From the NCBI RefSeq assembly GCF_901933205.1, contig NC_044576.1, positions 8,217,024 to 8,281,023 on the forward strand: DNA of 64,000 nt, read 5' to 3'. Positions 49,829 to 62,600 of the stretch are shown here, piece after piece; position 1 is the first letter of the stretch; each line of letters opens with the position of its first letter. The notes under the pieces are model-generated. The model had not been told where the DNA came from, made no database searches, and saw only the letters and a program-made list of their open reading frames with translations. The stretch comes from Camarhynchus parvulus. Lineage: Eukaryota > Chordata > Aves > Passeriformes > Thraupidae. The translations under genes and the position numbers were made by a program.

Positions 49829-49865
49829 CTGATTCTTGGGAACATTTGAAAAGGAGAAATCCACA
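49829..49865 (-). CDS. Tentative 37-nt coding exon
   Basis: On the minus strand the acceptor GATGCTGTTCCTGACAG is followed by 37 nt and the donor AATCAG/GTAAAA. Read to fit the next candidate exon, it starts with one base completing a split codon, then VDFSFSNVPKNQ, and ends in phase 0, matching the start of 47519-47588. The same frame stays open upstream of the proposed acceptor, as far as a stop near 49939. The true 5' edge could therefore lie further out, although no better acceptor is visible there. Confidence 0.22.
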
Positions 49866-52800
49866 CTGTCAGGAACAGCATCATGCAAGAAAGTGGCATG
49901 AATTGGATGTCCAGGGAATAAAAACCAGTACCACCACGATCTATTTATTCATCGCCTACCCTGATCCACACTAATTTGAGATTCTTTTATGATTAAACAA
50001 CTCAGTCATTTCAGAGTAGTAAAACAAGTTGAGATTGAGCACCATCACGTTATAAATACAATGAACATGAGTGTAGCAAGTTAAAAAACACAGAGAAAAT
50101 AAAATGGTAAGGCAAGGATCTAGCAGTTTTAGGAGGAAATTGAAAAAGTTAGCTCCTGCTAGAGTGGAAATCATTCTTCAACACTATTTGCTAATATTGC
50201 AGCGACAGATAAAAAGCTTTTCACTAAAAAGCTGCCTGGCTGATGCCCCTGCTAACACAGGTCTGAAACATGGACCAACCTGTCAGCTGCACAACATCCT
50301 CACAGCTACCACAGAAGAATACCCTAATACTGTTAGAACACATTCAGGAAAGAAAATGGCTACAAATAGGATGTAAATATGTCCCTGATAAATAGAAATA
50401 TAATGGACCTTTATTGTGCAGAGGGTGTAGACTGCTTTCTTTTTTTTTTTCATTGAGTGTTATTAAAGTGAAATAGGACAGTCATTCACTCAAATTCTGC
50501 TAAATGTCTACTCTAGTGAAGAGCACAATCTTATAAATGTTTCTAAGTACTTTTGCAAAGGAAATGTTAAATAACACCTACTGTACTTTGGAGACTTGTG
50601 ACTCATACTCCACCTCCAACAAGCCTTGGTTTTATTATAATTAGGAAATACTATTTGTTTTCATGGTAGTGCCTAGAGACCCTATTCCCAGGCACAAGGC
50701 ACCACAGGAATATGTAGGTGACCTTTTTAGTGTAAGCTCACCAAAAGTACTCTAAAAATAGAAACAGCAATATTTCTGTCTACCACTTTGCAGAGGGAAC
50801 ATAAGTAGCACAAGAGTCTCTGCACACATTAACAATTTTATAAACTTCCTCAGTGCTGAAGATGCAGAGCACTTCAGTGCAGGAAGACCTCCACAGCATA
50901 TGGCAGTCAGTAAAAATCCTGTTTATAGTGACCACAAGCCTCTCTGTGCTGGAAACAAACGCTGGTTTGGGATTGAAAAGGCAGCCTGAATCCATAAACT
51001 GCAGCTGTGCTCTACATGATTCATTTCACCTGAGTCTTTTGCTGTCTCTGTCCCCCACTTCCCCACTGAAGAGGCAGGAATCTCTGTCAGGCAGTGAACT
51101 TTAGGACATTAAGAGTAATTTGGATATCTGAGGGGAGGTGGGGTGTGAGCAGTGTGTGCACAGAATTATCTTAATGGGCAGATGATTTGAGCAGAGAACA
51201 CAGAATTTTTAGCAGTTCTCCATTCTGTGCTGCTTGTTTCTAGGCCTCTTCCACTGTGCAAAATCTCCTGTTTTAAAGGGATAAATGACAGTTTCTCTGT
51301 GCTGTTTAAGCAACTTTGATTCTTGCAAAACACCAGGACAGTGTTTAAGTCACTCAGAGCAATGGAAAGTTAGACCTCAGGAGGCAGCTGAGAGTCTCCC
51401 ACGAGCAACAGAGGGGATGGCAGCGGATCAGGGCCATGGGAGAGCCATGGCAACCAGAGATCTTGGCTGGAACACTGAACCCCTTGTGATTGCCAGCCTT
51501 AACTGTAACACAGACAACACTTCAAAGAGGAAAATCTCTGACCTTAGCATTTGTTTATATCTCCTGCTTTAGAGTTTTCTGGGAAAAACTTCCAAACACT
51601 TCAGTATTCTTGCAAGTGGGATTTACAAAGGGAAAAATGAGAAAGGGAAAAGCAGAATACAGTAAAAAATATTATTAAAAAAAAAAAAAAAAAAAAAAAT
51701 CCAAACTAAAAAACCTAAAGAACAACACTCTGGCTCAGTAAAATATTCTAATTGTTGATTTCTAACAAGCTGCAAGGTTTAATTTAAGTCAAGAGTAGCA
51801 GCATCCCCATCACTACTATTAAGTCTTTTATAATTCTGTATTATGCCCAAAACCTAAGCAGGTGCTCATGTTATATGAATTTTATATCATTTTTCTCTCA
51901 ACTCCTGACAATGAGTTTTCTAAAAGACCATGTAAAGGCTTTCTGAGACTTTGCATGAACAGTTCTTATCCACTGACTTGACAGCCATCATGCAGAAATG
52001 CGGTGTCAAGTCAACCACAAGATATCTGCCCATCAGCCAAAACTGCCAGCATTAAACTGGAGTAAGAATATCCTCACACTGGTAGCCCAGTGTAAAAAAG
52101 ACATGGCAGACAGAATTTAAAGTTTCTCATAGACAATGCTAAAAAACAAAGATGCAAATCCCAAAGGGACATAAAAGGTTCTCACATTTTCACATGTTCA
52201 TAGCCAGAGAATTTCCTTTTTTCCATTTTTATCCTAGAGTCAAAATACAATGATGACTTGCAACCTTAGAAGCAATGGGAGGTATAAATATGCTCAGAGC
52301 TCATATCAATTTTAATAAAAATAATTTTCTGTGGAAATTACATCCTGAACAAATAAAGATAAGAATTAATGGGTTCTTTCTAATATTGCAAGAAATATTT
52401 TCTGAACATTCTGTTTTCTCATAAAGTGTGTTAATAAAAGAGAACAAAAACTCCATGTTGTGAACACTCCTGGAGGGAAGTGAAAACTTTTTAAATGTGA
52501 GGGTACAATATTTCACCTATGCAGATAATTTACAAATCTCTGGGACATACAATTAGGTTTATTTTAAATTTAATGCTTTTTCCATAATATTTCATCTCCT
52601 ACTGCTATTTATCCCCTTGACATTTGTGCTCTTACTATAATGGGATTTAGCAGCACAAGTGGGTTAAATTCTTATGAAATAAAATCCCATTTCATGGAAA
52701 TTTTCCTGGTAATTAAGGCTAAAACAAGGAGAAATACAGAAAATGCATTGTTTGTGGCATGCAAAGAAAATGTGTCTGCCTGGAACATTACACAATCTCA

Positions 52801-55580
52801 AGAGCTCTAATGTAATTCAGAGACTGAAGAATTGAGGGGAACAAGAGAATAAACAAGCCATAAATTCTCACAGCCTAATGCAAAAATAATAATAAAAAAG
52901 TAAATTTGATTCTTTGATTTCAGCTGAATTTAAAAGAATGGTGACATTTAAAAGTCACACTGTGAAGAAATAAATGCAATTCTATGAACTACTGTTAGTT
53001 TAACTTGTATCTTGTTCTTGTATCTGGCAAAGAAAATGAATCATATTAGGCATGTTTATGTTCTGTTTGGTTTTCTCTAATGCTATGCTGGATGGCAAAG
53101 AATTCAGAGATATTGATTTGTTTTAAAACAAACTGTTCAATTTAAAATTTAAAAAAGAAGAAAAAAAAGAGCACAAAACATTTCTATTCATTGTAGGGTT
53201 CTTTTTTTCAAAAAGTTTGAGCTTTTTGAAAGCGTACACTGTCACCTACATGTTGACACATTATTAGTTTTTATAACTGTCTCCAGTTTTATTAGTCAAA
53301 AAAAGTACATCCTGCATTTACAGAAAATCAGTGCCTAGAGAATAACATCATATTGAATGAAAAGAAGCCTGCTAATTCTACAGCACTGCAGTGGTGGCAG
53401 GACATATCCTACCTCTGTGTCATTAAAAATAATATTCAAACAACTGCCAGCATGCTTGGCTGAATACTTTGTGTAAATGTTGCATAATCAAAATCTCTGG
53501 ACTTTGTCAATTTTGTGCTCCACAGATTTAAGTACTGAACAACCAACTGTCTCTGCAGTATCAGAAAAGTGCCAGCCCATCACCATTCATGGCACAAATT
53601 AGGAGTGAAAAAGTCAATTGATGAAAGATTAGATGTGAGGCATGCAGAACAAAACTACCATAGGTAAAGCAATACAACATTTTTAGGTAAACAGCTAAGT
53701 TTAGGTACAAGGCTAAAAGAGGAACAATGCCAGAATGATGGACATGAACACTATATTATAGTCAAAGGAAAATATTGATATTCTTCCAAGGAAAACAAAC
53801 CAAAGAGTTCTTGATAAACAGCCAAACACCAAGGTGTTTATTAAGTTCAACTTTTACATCACCTTAAGTCCACTATCATAAATTTACTGTTTATTTATTG
53901 TACGCTGAGGGGGAAATAATATCTCCAGTATCAAACTTCAGGGCAAAATAGCTGTAATGTCTGTCTCATCAGTCCAGACACATATTAGAGAGATTCACTA
54001 CCTCAGTACATATGGGGAAAAAACCCAACACTAAAATCTCCAATGCTTTGTCATTTGCATCTGTTGTTTTGCAGGGGACTTCTGTTCTAGAAACTAAATT
54101 CCATTCTCTTAAAATACCATTTTTCAAGTTAATGAATTCAAGAAACTCCCTTGTCCAAGTTTTCACCACTTAACTGACAGCAAAGCCAATTTATCAAAAT
54201 AGGAGAAAAAGAAAAAGTAGGTTATAAAAACTCCTAAGTAGCATTTAGTCCAAGTGCTTCAAATACAGCTGGTCCTTTTGATACCAGGGTTCTGGCATCT
54301 TTATAAACCATTATTAACCATGTGCATTTAGTATTAGTAGAATTTCAGCTTCCAAATGAACACCAATAACAGCCATTATGCATAGAAATCCTGTTTTACA
54401 AGAAATACACTTAGGAGCTATGTGAGATCAGACCATAAAAATTATTAACCAGAAACCATGTTCAATGCAGGGTTTTTCTAATGAGCAATTTAAACAGTAT
54501 TACAGTTGGTCATATTCTACACTGTAGCAGAATTGTATTTATTTGAACTGAAGAGCAGCAGCAAAGGACAGCTCAGTCCTCAGAGAATGAATCTTTCATC
54601 AGTAGAATCTGCACTTTGGACCCTGTGTCTACTGTAGGAAATGTGGGTCTAGGGACTTCTCCCACATGGAATGCTAGGAAAATCCAGCTTCTAAAAAACC
54701 AAAAGGTGATAATAATAAAGTTAATTGCTTCTTCTCTGTTCTCAGCCCAGACAAAAAAAGCACTTGACGTGGTATCTTACCACCATCAAAAAACCCAAAT
54801 TGTAAGGGGGAAGGGGGGGTCAAAAAAGGGCATACCAAATCCAAAATACGTGGTAACAGACATAGCAGGCTTGTCCCTATCAAAGTTTCAAAGCCAGTTC
54901 AGCTGGAGAAACAAGGAGTCAGCTTCTGCAGGGGTGATCAGCCCTAACAGAGCATGGCAAAAGACATTGACCCATCCCATTGGAACAGACAAGGAGCATA
55001 AAACCTTTTGGGTCTTTCACTCAGGAAAAACACTACAGCTGGGTTTCCCTTTCCTTACTTTATTACCAGAAGAAAATGCAGAAAACAGGAGCTATGTGGC
55101 TACTATGTCTTAAAAGTTGTCCAAAAATTCTCTCCAAGGGAGACAGTGAAAGCAGAGCAGAAATTAACCTACCTGAAAGGTCGTGGCTGAGAAGAGCCAT
55201 AAAAGAGACCCTGAGAGCATCTATAAGCTCAGATATATGACAACTGTGTTGTGGCTCTCAAGATTTAAACTAGTGGTGCTGAGTTGTCCAAGCATTAAAA
55301 TAAGAAGTGCATATTAAAGTTTAAAAATAGTTAACAATTAAATCTAAAGTAGCTCATTGTGCACTGATGTTTATAAATGCAATTCAAAACCCACACACTG
55401 TAAAAACATTATTCAAGCAAGAAAAGACAACTTTCTTTTTGAAACATCAAAATCAGAAAAAAAGGCAAACACAACTCAAAAGACAGTATATACACCAGTG
55501 TGCCAGTGTCATGAAAGCTGATCCATCTTTCAAGTGCAGAGCTGGCTTCTAAGTCAAGCCTCTTCTGAGCCTGGGATTGG
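49866..55580. other. Intron-like region with a long A run
   Basis: No exon is firmly supported. A weak minus-strand mini-exon possibility at 55173-55210 is discussed under findings. The 165-codon plus-strand frame at 54616-55113 has no recognisable domain. The sequence is AT-rich and otherwise plain. Confidence 0.4.
51677..51699. repeat. 23-base poly(A) run
   Basis: An uninterrupted run of 23 A follows A-rich, AATATTATT-type sequence. It could be the tail of an unrecognised retroposed copy or simple slippage. No AATAAA or gene-like body is recognisable immediately upstream on the plus strand. Confidence 0.9.
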
Positions 55581-55581
55581 A

Positions 55582-55723
55582 GCAGAATAGAACCACTAAA
55601 ACATCAATTATCATCTTATGAGGTAATTGATGTTTTAGTGGTCTTTTTCATGTAGATTATAAAAATCATTAACTTTGCTTCATCCATAAACAACTTACTA
55701 TGAAATTGGGGGTTCTATTCTGC
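55582..55723. repeat. Compound inverted repeat: 19-bp hairpin plus outer 13-bp arm
   Basis: The inner arms ACCACTAAAACATCAATTA (55592-55610) and TAATTGATGTTTTAGTGGT (55624-55642) are perfect reverse complements around a 13-nt loop. In addition GCAGAATAGAACC (55582-55594), overlapping the left arm by three bases, is the exact reverse complement of GGTTCTATTCTGC at 55711-55723. One left-hand stretch of 29 bases is thus assembled from the reverse complements of two separate downstream segments. No terminal repeats of a known DNA transposon are recognised. Confidence 0.93.
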
Positions 55724-56430
55724 CTCAACCTGCAGCAAGAACTTCTGCTAAATGTCAGTAAGTGTTAGATGAATGTGTCAGAAGGAAGGAGCAGACCTGA
55801 TAGAATAGATAGTCTCACAGTGAATTGTTGTACATAAGACTTCCTTTTGAATTACTCTACATGGAGCTGTCTTTGGATTTGGGGATTTCGTGGGGGAGAG
55901 AGAGAGGGGAAAAGCAGCAGTTTATGATTGTACATCATTTATGCGGCCTTTTTGTTGATAGAGTACAATATTTTAAGTAATTTCAAATACAACATGATAC
56001 TTTCTAAATTTCTAATGACCTAAAATAGTTCCAGTATGATAACTTCTCAGTGAAGAGAGCTGAAAGTAGTCAGCCGTGTCAGTCAATTGACTCCTCCACA
56101 TGGGAAGAGGCTAAATAGAATGTAGCTTTTCAGCTGGAAAATATATTACTAAGGCAATGTAGGATAACCGCTCTAAAATTTTAAACAGCCTGGAAAAGGT
56201 GATAGGAAATGATTATTCACAATTCAAGAACCAGACAGAGCCAAATGATGTAATCAGCCTGTAGTTCAAAAAAAACCCAAACCACTTCTCCACACAAAGC
56301 ACGTTCAAGTGTGCAACTCACCTCCAAAGAATGAGTAGAGATCAAAAGATGTGCCTGAAAGTCTGGAGGCACGTTCACCACTGTGATACCTCCACCATTC
56401 AGAGGGCTTTCTACCCAACAGAGTCACCTG
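55724..56430. other. Intron-like sequence, nothing recognised
   Basis: The stretch is AT-rich with a short GA-rich run at about 55894-55912. No gene, RNA or repeat is supported. Confidence 0.4.
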
Positions 56431-56640
56431 TTTAAGCCATGAGCAGCCAGTTTCTCCAGGAGAATGTTGTAGGAAACAATCTCAATGACTTTATTAACAT
56501 CAAGGTAGACAACATCCACAGCCTGTCCCTCTTTAACAAAGCTTCATGGAAGGAGGTCAGGTTGGCCAGGCAGGACCTGCCTTTGCTAAGCTCCTTCTGG
56601 CTGGGTCCCATCCCCTGGTTGTCCTGTTGTGACTGTAAGG
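56431..56640 (-). mobile_element. Decayed CR1 ORF2 reverse-transcriptase fragment
   Basis: On the minus strand the sequence encodes LANLTSFHEALL and then, after a frameshift near 56531-56545, VKEGQAVDVVYLD and NILLEKLAAH. These match the conserved CR1 reverse-transcriptase region around motif A (YLD, a catalytic Asp) and the downstream ILLEKLAAHG block. The residues after YLD that are normally conserved (FSKAFD type) are changed. The fragment is short, frameshifted and without the rest of the element, so it is an inactive remnant of an older, more 5' piece than the CR1 at 45-46 kb. Confidence 0.8.
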
Positions 56641-59600
56641 AAACCTGTCCTTCTGCTGCTTGAATAAACTCATAGAAGACAGGAGAGAGGTGAAGAAGGC
56701 TCTGACTCAGATTCCCTGCGTGACAGCTCCCATGTGCAGGGGAAACAGAGCAAGCACACCCAGCACCAGCTCTCCACTCAGCGCTGAGTGCAGGGAGCGC
56801 GAGCTCCATCAACAGATGGCAGCCCTCGTTTGCATCTCGTCAACATTCATGGCCACAATTTTCAATGATTAAACTATCAGAGAGATGCAACAAGCTCTTT
56901 AATTGGGAGAGAGGAAGGGGAAAAGAAATGATCATGCTTGGCCTCTGTGTTCTTGACAGCCTGAATGACAGGCTTACATGATACTTGTTTAACAGGATCA
57001 TTACTTCCAGGATGTAGCTGCTGGTGGCTGGAAGCTTGGGGAAGGATCCCAGAACACCCCCTGAAGACAGAGCAGCCCAGAGACAGAAGAGAGGCCCCAG
57101 TGCAGCCTGACTTTGGCCATGGAGCAGCCCACTCAGCAGCCACACTCCACAGCCTTCACGCTTCTCCTCACTCTAAAATTTTGCATCTGCTCAGGACAAT
57201 TTTGATGAACCATTCCTGCCCCAGCTCAATCCAGGTCCTGGCACCAGTCTGGCTGCATAAATCTGCCAGACCCTGCTCAACAGAGTCCATGAAGGAATCT
57301 CCAGCCAGTGCCATGACCACACCTGACTGTGTGTCAATGCCTGGTCACACCATTCCTCTCGTTTTCTCTTGCACCTTTTCCCTGTAGGAGGCATTCAGGT
57401 GCTCTGAAGAACTTTAGCATGAAACACTCATCACACTTAGTGATGAAAGTCTGTCTCTAAGTCTCTCTCTAGGTGTGTGCTTCTAATTCTATCCTTAATT
57501 CAAATTGTAGGCTTCATTTGAGTTTTTCTCCTACTTTTAAACATAAGCTTAAAGCAGAAGCAGAAATGTAATAAGAAAAGCTCTGAAAGCCTTTTAAGTA
57601 TATCAGTCATGGGGATATAAGAAGATGAAAACTCTTAGGTTTCAAGACTGAGAAGAATGTTTAATTACTTGTATTTCAAAAGCTCACTAGTAAGGATCTC
57701 AGGTATTGGCAAAGAACATAAACCAACGTATATGATACACATGTATAGGAAACAATGGATATGAAAGACCTATGATATACATTGGCATTTTATTTTTATT
57801 ATGTATCTGATATAAAAGTTGATTCTAAAAATGTTGTAGACCTATTACTCTTACATTTTGCAGACTATCAATGTTGTTCTGATACCACTTCATCACCTTA
57901 ACAAAGCTCCCTTAGAAATTGGACTTGGTTACTCCAAAGTCTCCTAGTGGATGCCGAAGGAAAGGACTAATACAATAGGTATGGTAATTAATTATCTCAT
58001 ACTCAAGAGATTTAACTTCACTACTTCTACTGATAAACATTTAATTTTAGAAAAATTTCCTTTATTTCCATTTTGCCTTATTTTTCTCACTGTAAAATCC
58101 ACATGACACGTATTAACAATGCATAAAACAAATAATTGCATAGTAAGTTCTTCAACCTGTCACCTTAACTCACCTGACATGGTAACAATGCTTAGAAAAT
58201 TTGCATGATGTTTTATTCTAATTGTGTATTTCTGCCTTTTCCTAAATAACACCCATCTTGCATTTTAATACAGGCAAGTTTAGCTTAATAAGTCTCATGC
58301 TATTTATTAACTGAGTGGTAAGAGAGGCAATTGTCTTTTATTTTAATGCAAATAAAACATACAAAAAATAGCACGTGCAAAGAGACCATGTTCATGAAAA
58401 GTTTATGCCTGAAAAATAGTTACAGATGAGAAGAAAACTGCAGACATTTTCCAAGTCCAAGTCTCACGTAGTTCAACTTCTTAAACAAGATATATTTGCT
58501 TTTACCAGGAAAGCTCCAGAATCCCAGCATATCTATCACTTCTGGAGACTCAGATTTGTGTGCTTGGTCACCAGTACCACCCCACACTTTCAGCTGCTGA
58601 AAGCAGCAGAGGCCACTAGACCAGTTTCCCCTCCTGATATTCTAATACTGTCTTTGTCAGGAGAACTAAATGTTTATTGCAAAAGAGGATATAAACTGCC
58701 TACCCTCCCTGACATTTATTGAACCAATACTCAACATTAAATTTCCTCTCTGGCATCTTAGAGTAAGATAAATAGGGATTAAAATGGCAGCAGAGCAGCA
58801 GAGGAACAGTGGATTTTTATTTATGCATTCATTCTCCCAGAGCTAAGAACAAAGATGTACCAGAAAACAGCACGCACAATGTGAAGTTAACATTGCCATC
58901 AAACTATAAGATTTCTAAAAGAAAAGCAACAAATCAGGGTCTGTCCTAAAAGCTGAACCTTACTTGATAATCCCTAACACAAGTTGCCCAATACAGAGCT
59001 CCTAAGGGAATTTAATCAACAAATGGACTTGAGCATGTGGATTTCTTTTCTCCACAGAAACCAAGTGGCCTCAAGAGTTTCTACCTCCTACAAGAGAAAT
59101 GCACCCTAGATTTGTGTCTTCCTATAATCCCAGACAACATTTGCCTTTTTTCTACCATGCAATAAATAATTTTTCCCCCCCGCTGCATAATGGCGTTATG
59201 TTTAACTTAGCTTTTTCCAGAAAATTCAAGATGTTATCAAAGACTTGTTAAAATGGGCTTAAAGAGTAAGAAGAATCAATCAAAATGTTGAGGCAATATT
59301 CAATTAACAATAACACATACTGCACAATGAGGAAACATAGATATAACTAAAGCGTTTGTTGGAATATATCAATATTCTGAGTCATTTACAACAAGAACTA
59401 ACTGAGCAACTAAAAAGATTTTTCTTTCTAATAAGTAGTTGAATTCAAGATATGAATATTTTTAATCTGCCTGCCACACATACTGAAAGATTAACTCTCT
59501 GGTTTTGCATCCCTGGAAAACAAGGATTTCATAATAGTTTTTCATTTATAACTTTGCCAAAAGATACTTCTCTTTCAGCTTCTGACACAAAGATGTGATG

Positions 59601-62600
59601 ATAGGTATGTCTCTCCAATCAGCAGGTTGACTGCTAGAAAATATGCAGTTGTAGGAAAAATAATGTGTTTTAAGAGCCACTGTTATCCTAAGAATCTCCA
59701 GACTATCATCAGAATCTGTTATCTTATAGATTGTTTCTTATCCTTAAACCTTTAGGAAAAGACAAAGATATGGAAACCCCATCCAGAAACCCCATGAGGC
59801 TGTTCAAGGGATCTTAAAATCTGCTGCAGTTATCTTCATCCTCAGCCTTCAGCTCCACCATGCCTGGAGAATGTGGGTCCACAGAGGACAACTCACAAGT
59901 CCACTGCCCACCGATGTTTTCATGGAGAGTACCTACATCAAGAGGATCCTTCCAATGGAATCTGTGTGTAGGTGGGAATTACACCTACAAAAGGTGTTAC
60001 ACATGTGGGAGGGGATGGTGACACAACTCCAATGATTATTTTCATTTGGGTTTTCTTGCTTGTTTAGGTCACTGTCCCCTGAACACAAGTACTGCAATCC
60101 CAACTCTACTGACCTGGAAGAACATGAGGCCATGAAAGGAAAATTCTCCTTTCCCCAATAATTTTTAAATCCTGTGAGTAAAGGCCATCACACTCCCCAC
60201 TCAGACTTCCTGTCTCAGAGATCCCATTACTGACAGGATTCCCCCTTTTTTTTGATTTCCACGTAACTGGTTCTGAACTTGCAGTTTTTTCATGTGCAGC
60301 CTAGCACAGATCTGAAATCAGCACAGTGATTTCACTTAAACATAACCATACTAATTCCACTGCATGCTTACTTCAACCTTCATTGCTTTAAAATGTCATT
60401 GTCTAATTAAATTTGAATTAAAAGGAAATAAAAGCATAAAATCCCTTACTCTGTTTCAAGAAGAATTACCTGCCATAATATGGTTGACTTCAAGTCAGAC
60501 CTTCTAAAATAATCAAATATTTGAATTGCTGATACACATTAAACTAATAGGTGCCCCTGCTTACTTCAGCTGCTGGCTGTATAATTTTTTCCTTCAAATA
60601 ACTTTAAAGAATTGCTGACACACAGAATAATTCTCATGCTCTGTACTTTTTTATAGATTATGCTCATTTTAAAAGTATTTCATAACATCACAAGCATTAT
60701 ACAGGTTCTTTTCTATGGATCCTGCCTTCCCCAGTGAAGAGCAGTGGTCAATAATCAACTTGGAGCGCTGCTACTGTAAATTCTTTTTGACTGTAAAAAA
60801 TTCATCCCACACAAAGAAGTTACCAAGTGCTCTTTTTATTGAGCAAAGCTTTAAACTCTCTACTGGTGAATAATGGAGAAAAATAGAGGGCAAAAGAAAC
60901 ACTGCAGAGATTTTATTGCTATTATTATTGTACTATTGGTCATTTAAAGATAAAATCTAATTTTAAAACTCTGTTCTAAGAGTAGCCCTAAGTGGTCCAC
61001 ATATTAATAGCCATAAGGGGGCTACTCTGCCTGCTGCAGGCTGGCATGGAGCCGCTGCCCTTCCCTGCCCACAGCCTTGGGATGAGGAAAGGCTCCCTGC
61101 CCTGGGATCAGCCTCCCTGTTGCAGAGCTGCTGTCCCAGGCAGAGCAGCCCTGCCGCAGCCTCAAAACACAATCAGGTCACAGCCCAGCTCAGCACCTTG
61201 GTAAAACAAATATGTTTCTGTAGTTTCAGTATATTCTGTACCTGAATTAAATCTTGTTAAAGCCGGCAGAAAATCTATTCTGTCGCCATTAATGAGTTTG
61301 TATCACAAGCTTTGAAACTTCTGCAGATACAGCCTATCACGACTAAAGCCAGATGATAATGTTTCTCAAGTGAAACTGAATCCCGATGAAAATTAAAGAA
61401 AAAGCAACATTTGTCTAGATAAATGAGGCTTGCTCAGATACTGAGACTTTATATATTTTCAGAATGCTGCACTAATCAATAGTAGCTAATTAGTAAAATG
61501 AAAAGAGCCAAGTCTACCTAAGGAGAAACAGTTCTTGTGCTACCATTTATTTCAAAAGTCAGCCTGGATAAAAACAACTGCTTTGATCTTTATCAATATT
61601 GAGATGGAATTGAAAGAGCACAGATATTATTTTTATTCCACATATGATAATGAATGAAGTTATCAGAGATGTTTTTGTCTAAATACAAGAAGCTAACCAA
61701 TGGCATTTGAACTGATTACTCATAACACAAGCAAATAATTTCTATTTTCCACAATCCATAACAAACAGAATCCACATAAATTTTACTTTTCCAAACTATT
61801 GCATAAATTATTTGCCAAAACGTTTCTGTGGAAAAAAAAGACAAAGTACCAGAAACAAAGCCAAACACTGTCCCTCAGCTAAAACTAGGTCTCCAAATGA
61901 GTCTAAAATACTGGAAGTATTTCTTCAAAATGAAAAGGCAAAGACAAGTCAAACTAGTTTAGTAAAAAAAAAAAAAAAAAAGCAGCAAGACAAAATCCCC
62001 AAAACTACCAGACCCAAAACAATCAGCCAACCAACTTCAAACAATCCAAACTAAAAAATTCCCACACTTATCAATATGGGATCAACATGAAAATAAGAAG
62101 CCTTACACAACTCTCTTAGCCAGCAAGTTAATAGGACTGGGTAATCTATTTTGAGATCAATTTCATATATTTATAATCTCCATAATGGACTAGAAAGAGG
62201 AGGCATAGAGTGAAAAAGAGGCAACCTATTAAAAATGTGGTGCATGCGACAGAACTATGACAGCCAGTGCTCAAAGAGAAAAGTGTGAGCAGATAGGGGA
62301 ATCAGGCACATTTTCTGCAGTGTGTTAAAAATAGCCAGGTAGAACATGCCAGATTTTTAATACATAATTTCTCATCAGATGCATGTTCCCTTGGCAGTCA
62401 CTGCAAGTCACCCTCCACTAGATATTTACAACAATGTTGAATTTCTCCAGGACTTTTCTGTTATTAATAATCCTCACTCCCCCAAAGAAACCCTAAACCA
62501 AACGAAGGGTTACAAAATGAAGAGACAGGCAATCACAGCACTGCTTTATGCTGCTCAGGCTCCCAAAGAAAGGTCCAGGAAATTTACTATCAAAACTGTT

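Noticed and set aside
54616..55113. 165-codon plus-strand open frame
   Set aside because: I found no similarity or motif. It could be an old pseudogene but nothing supports that.
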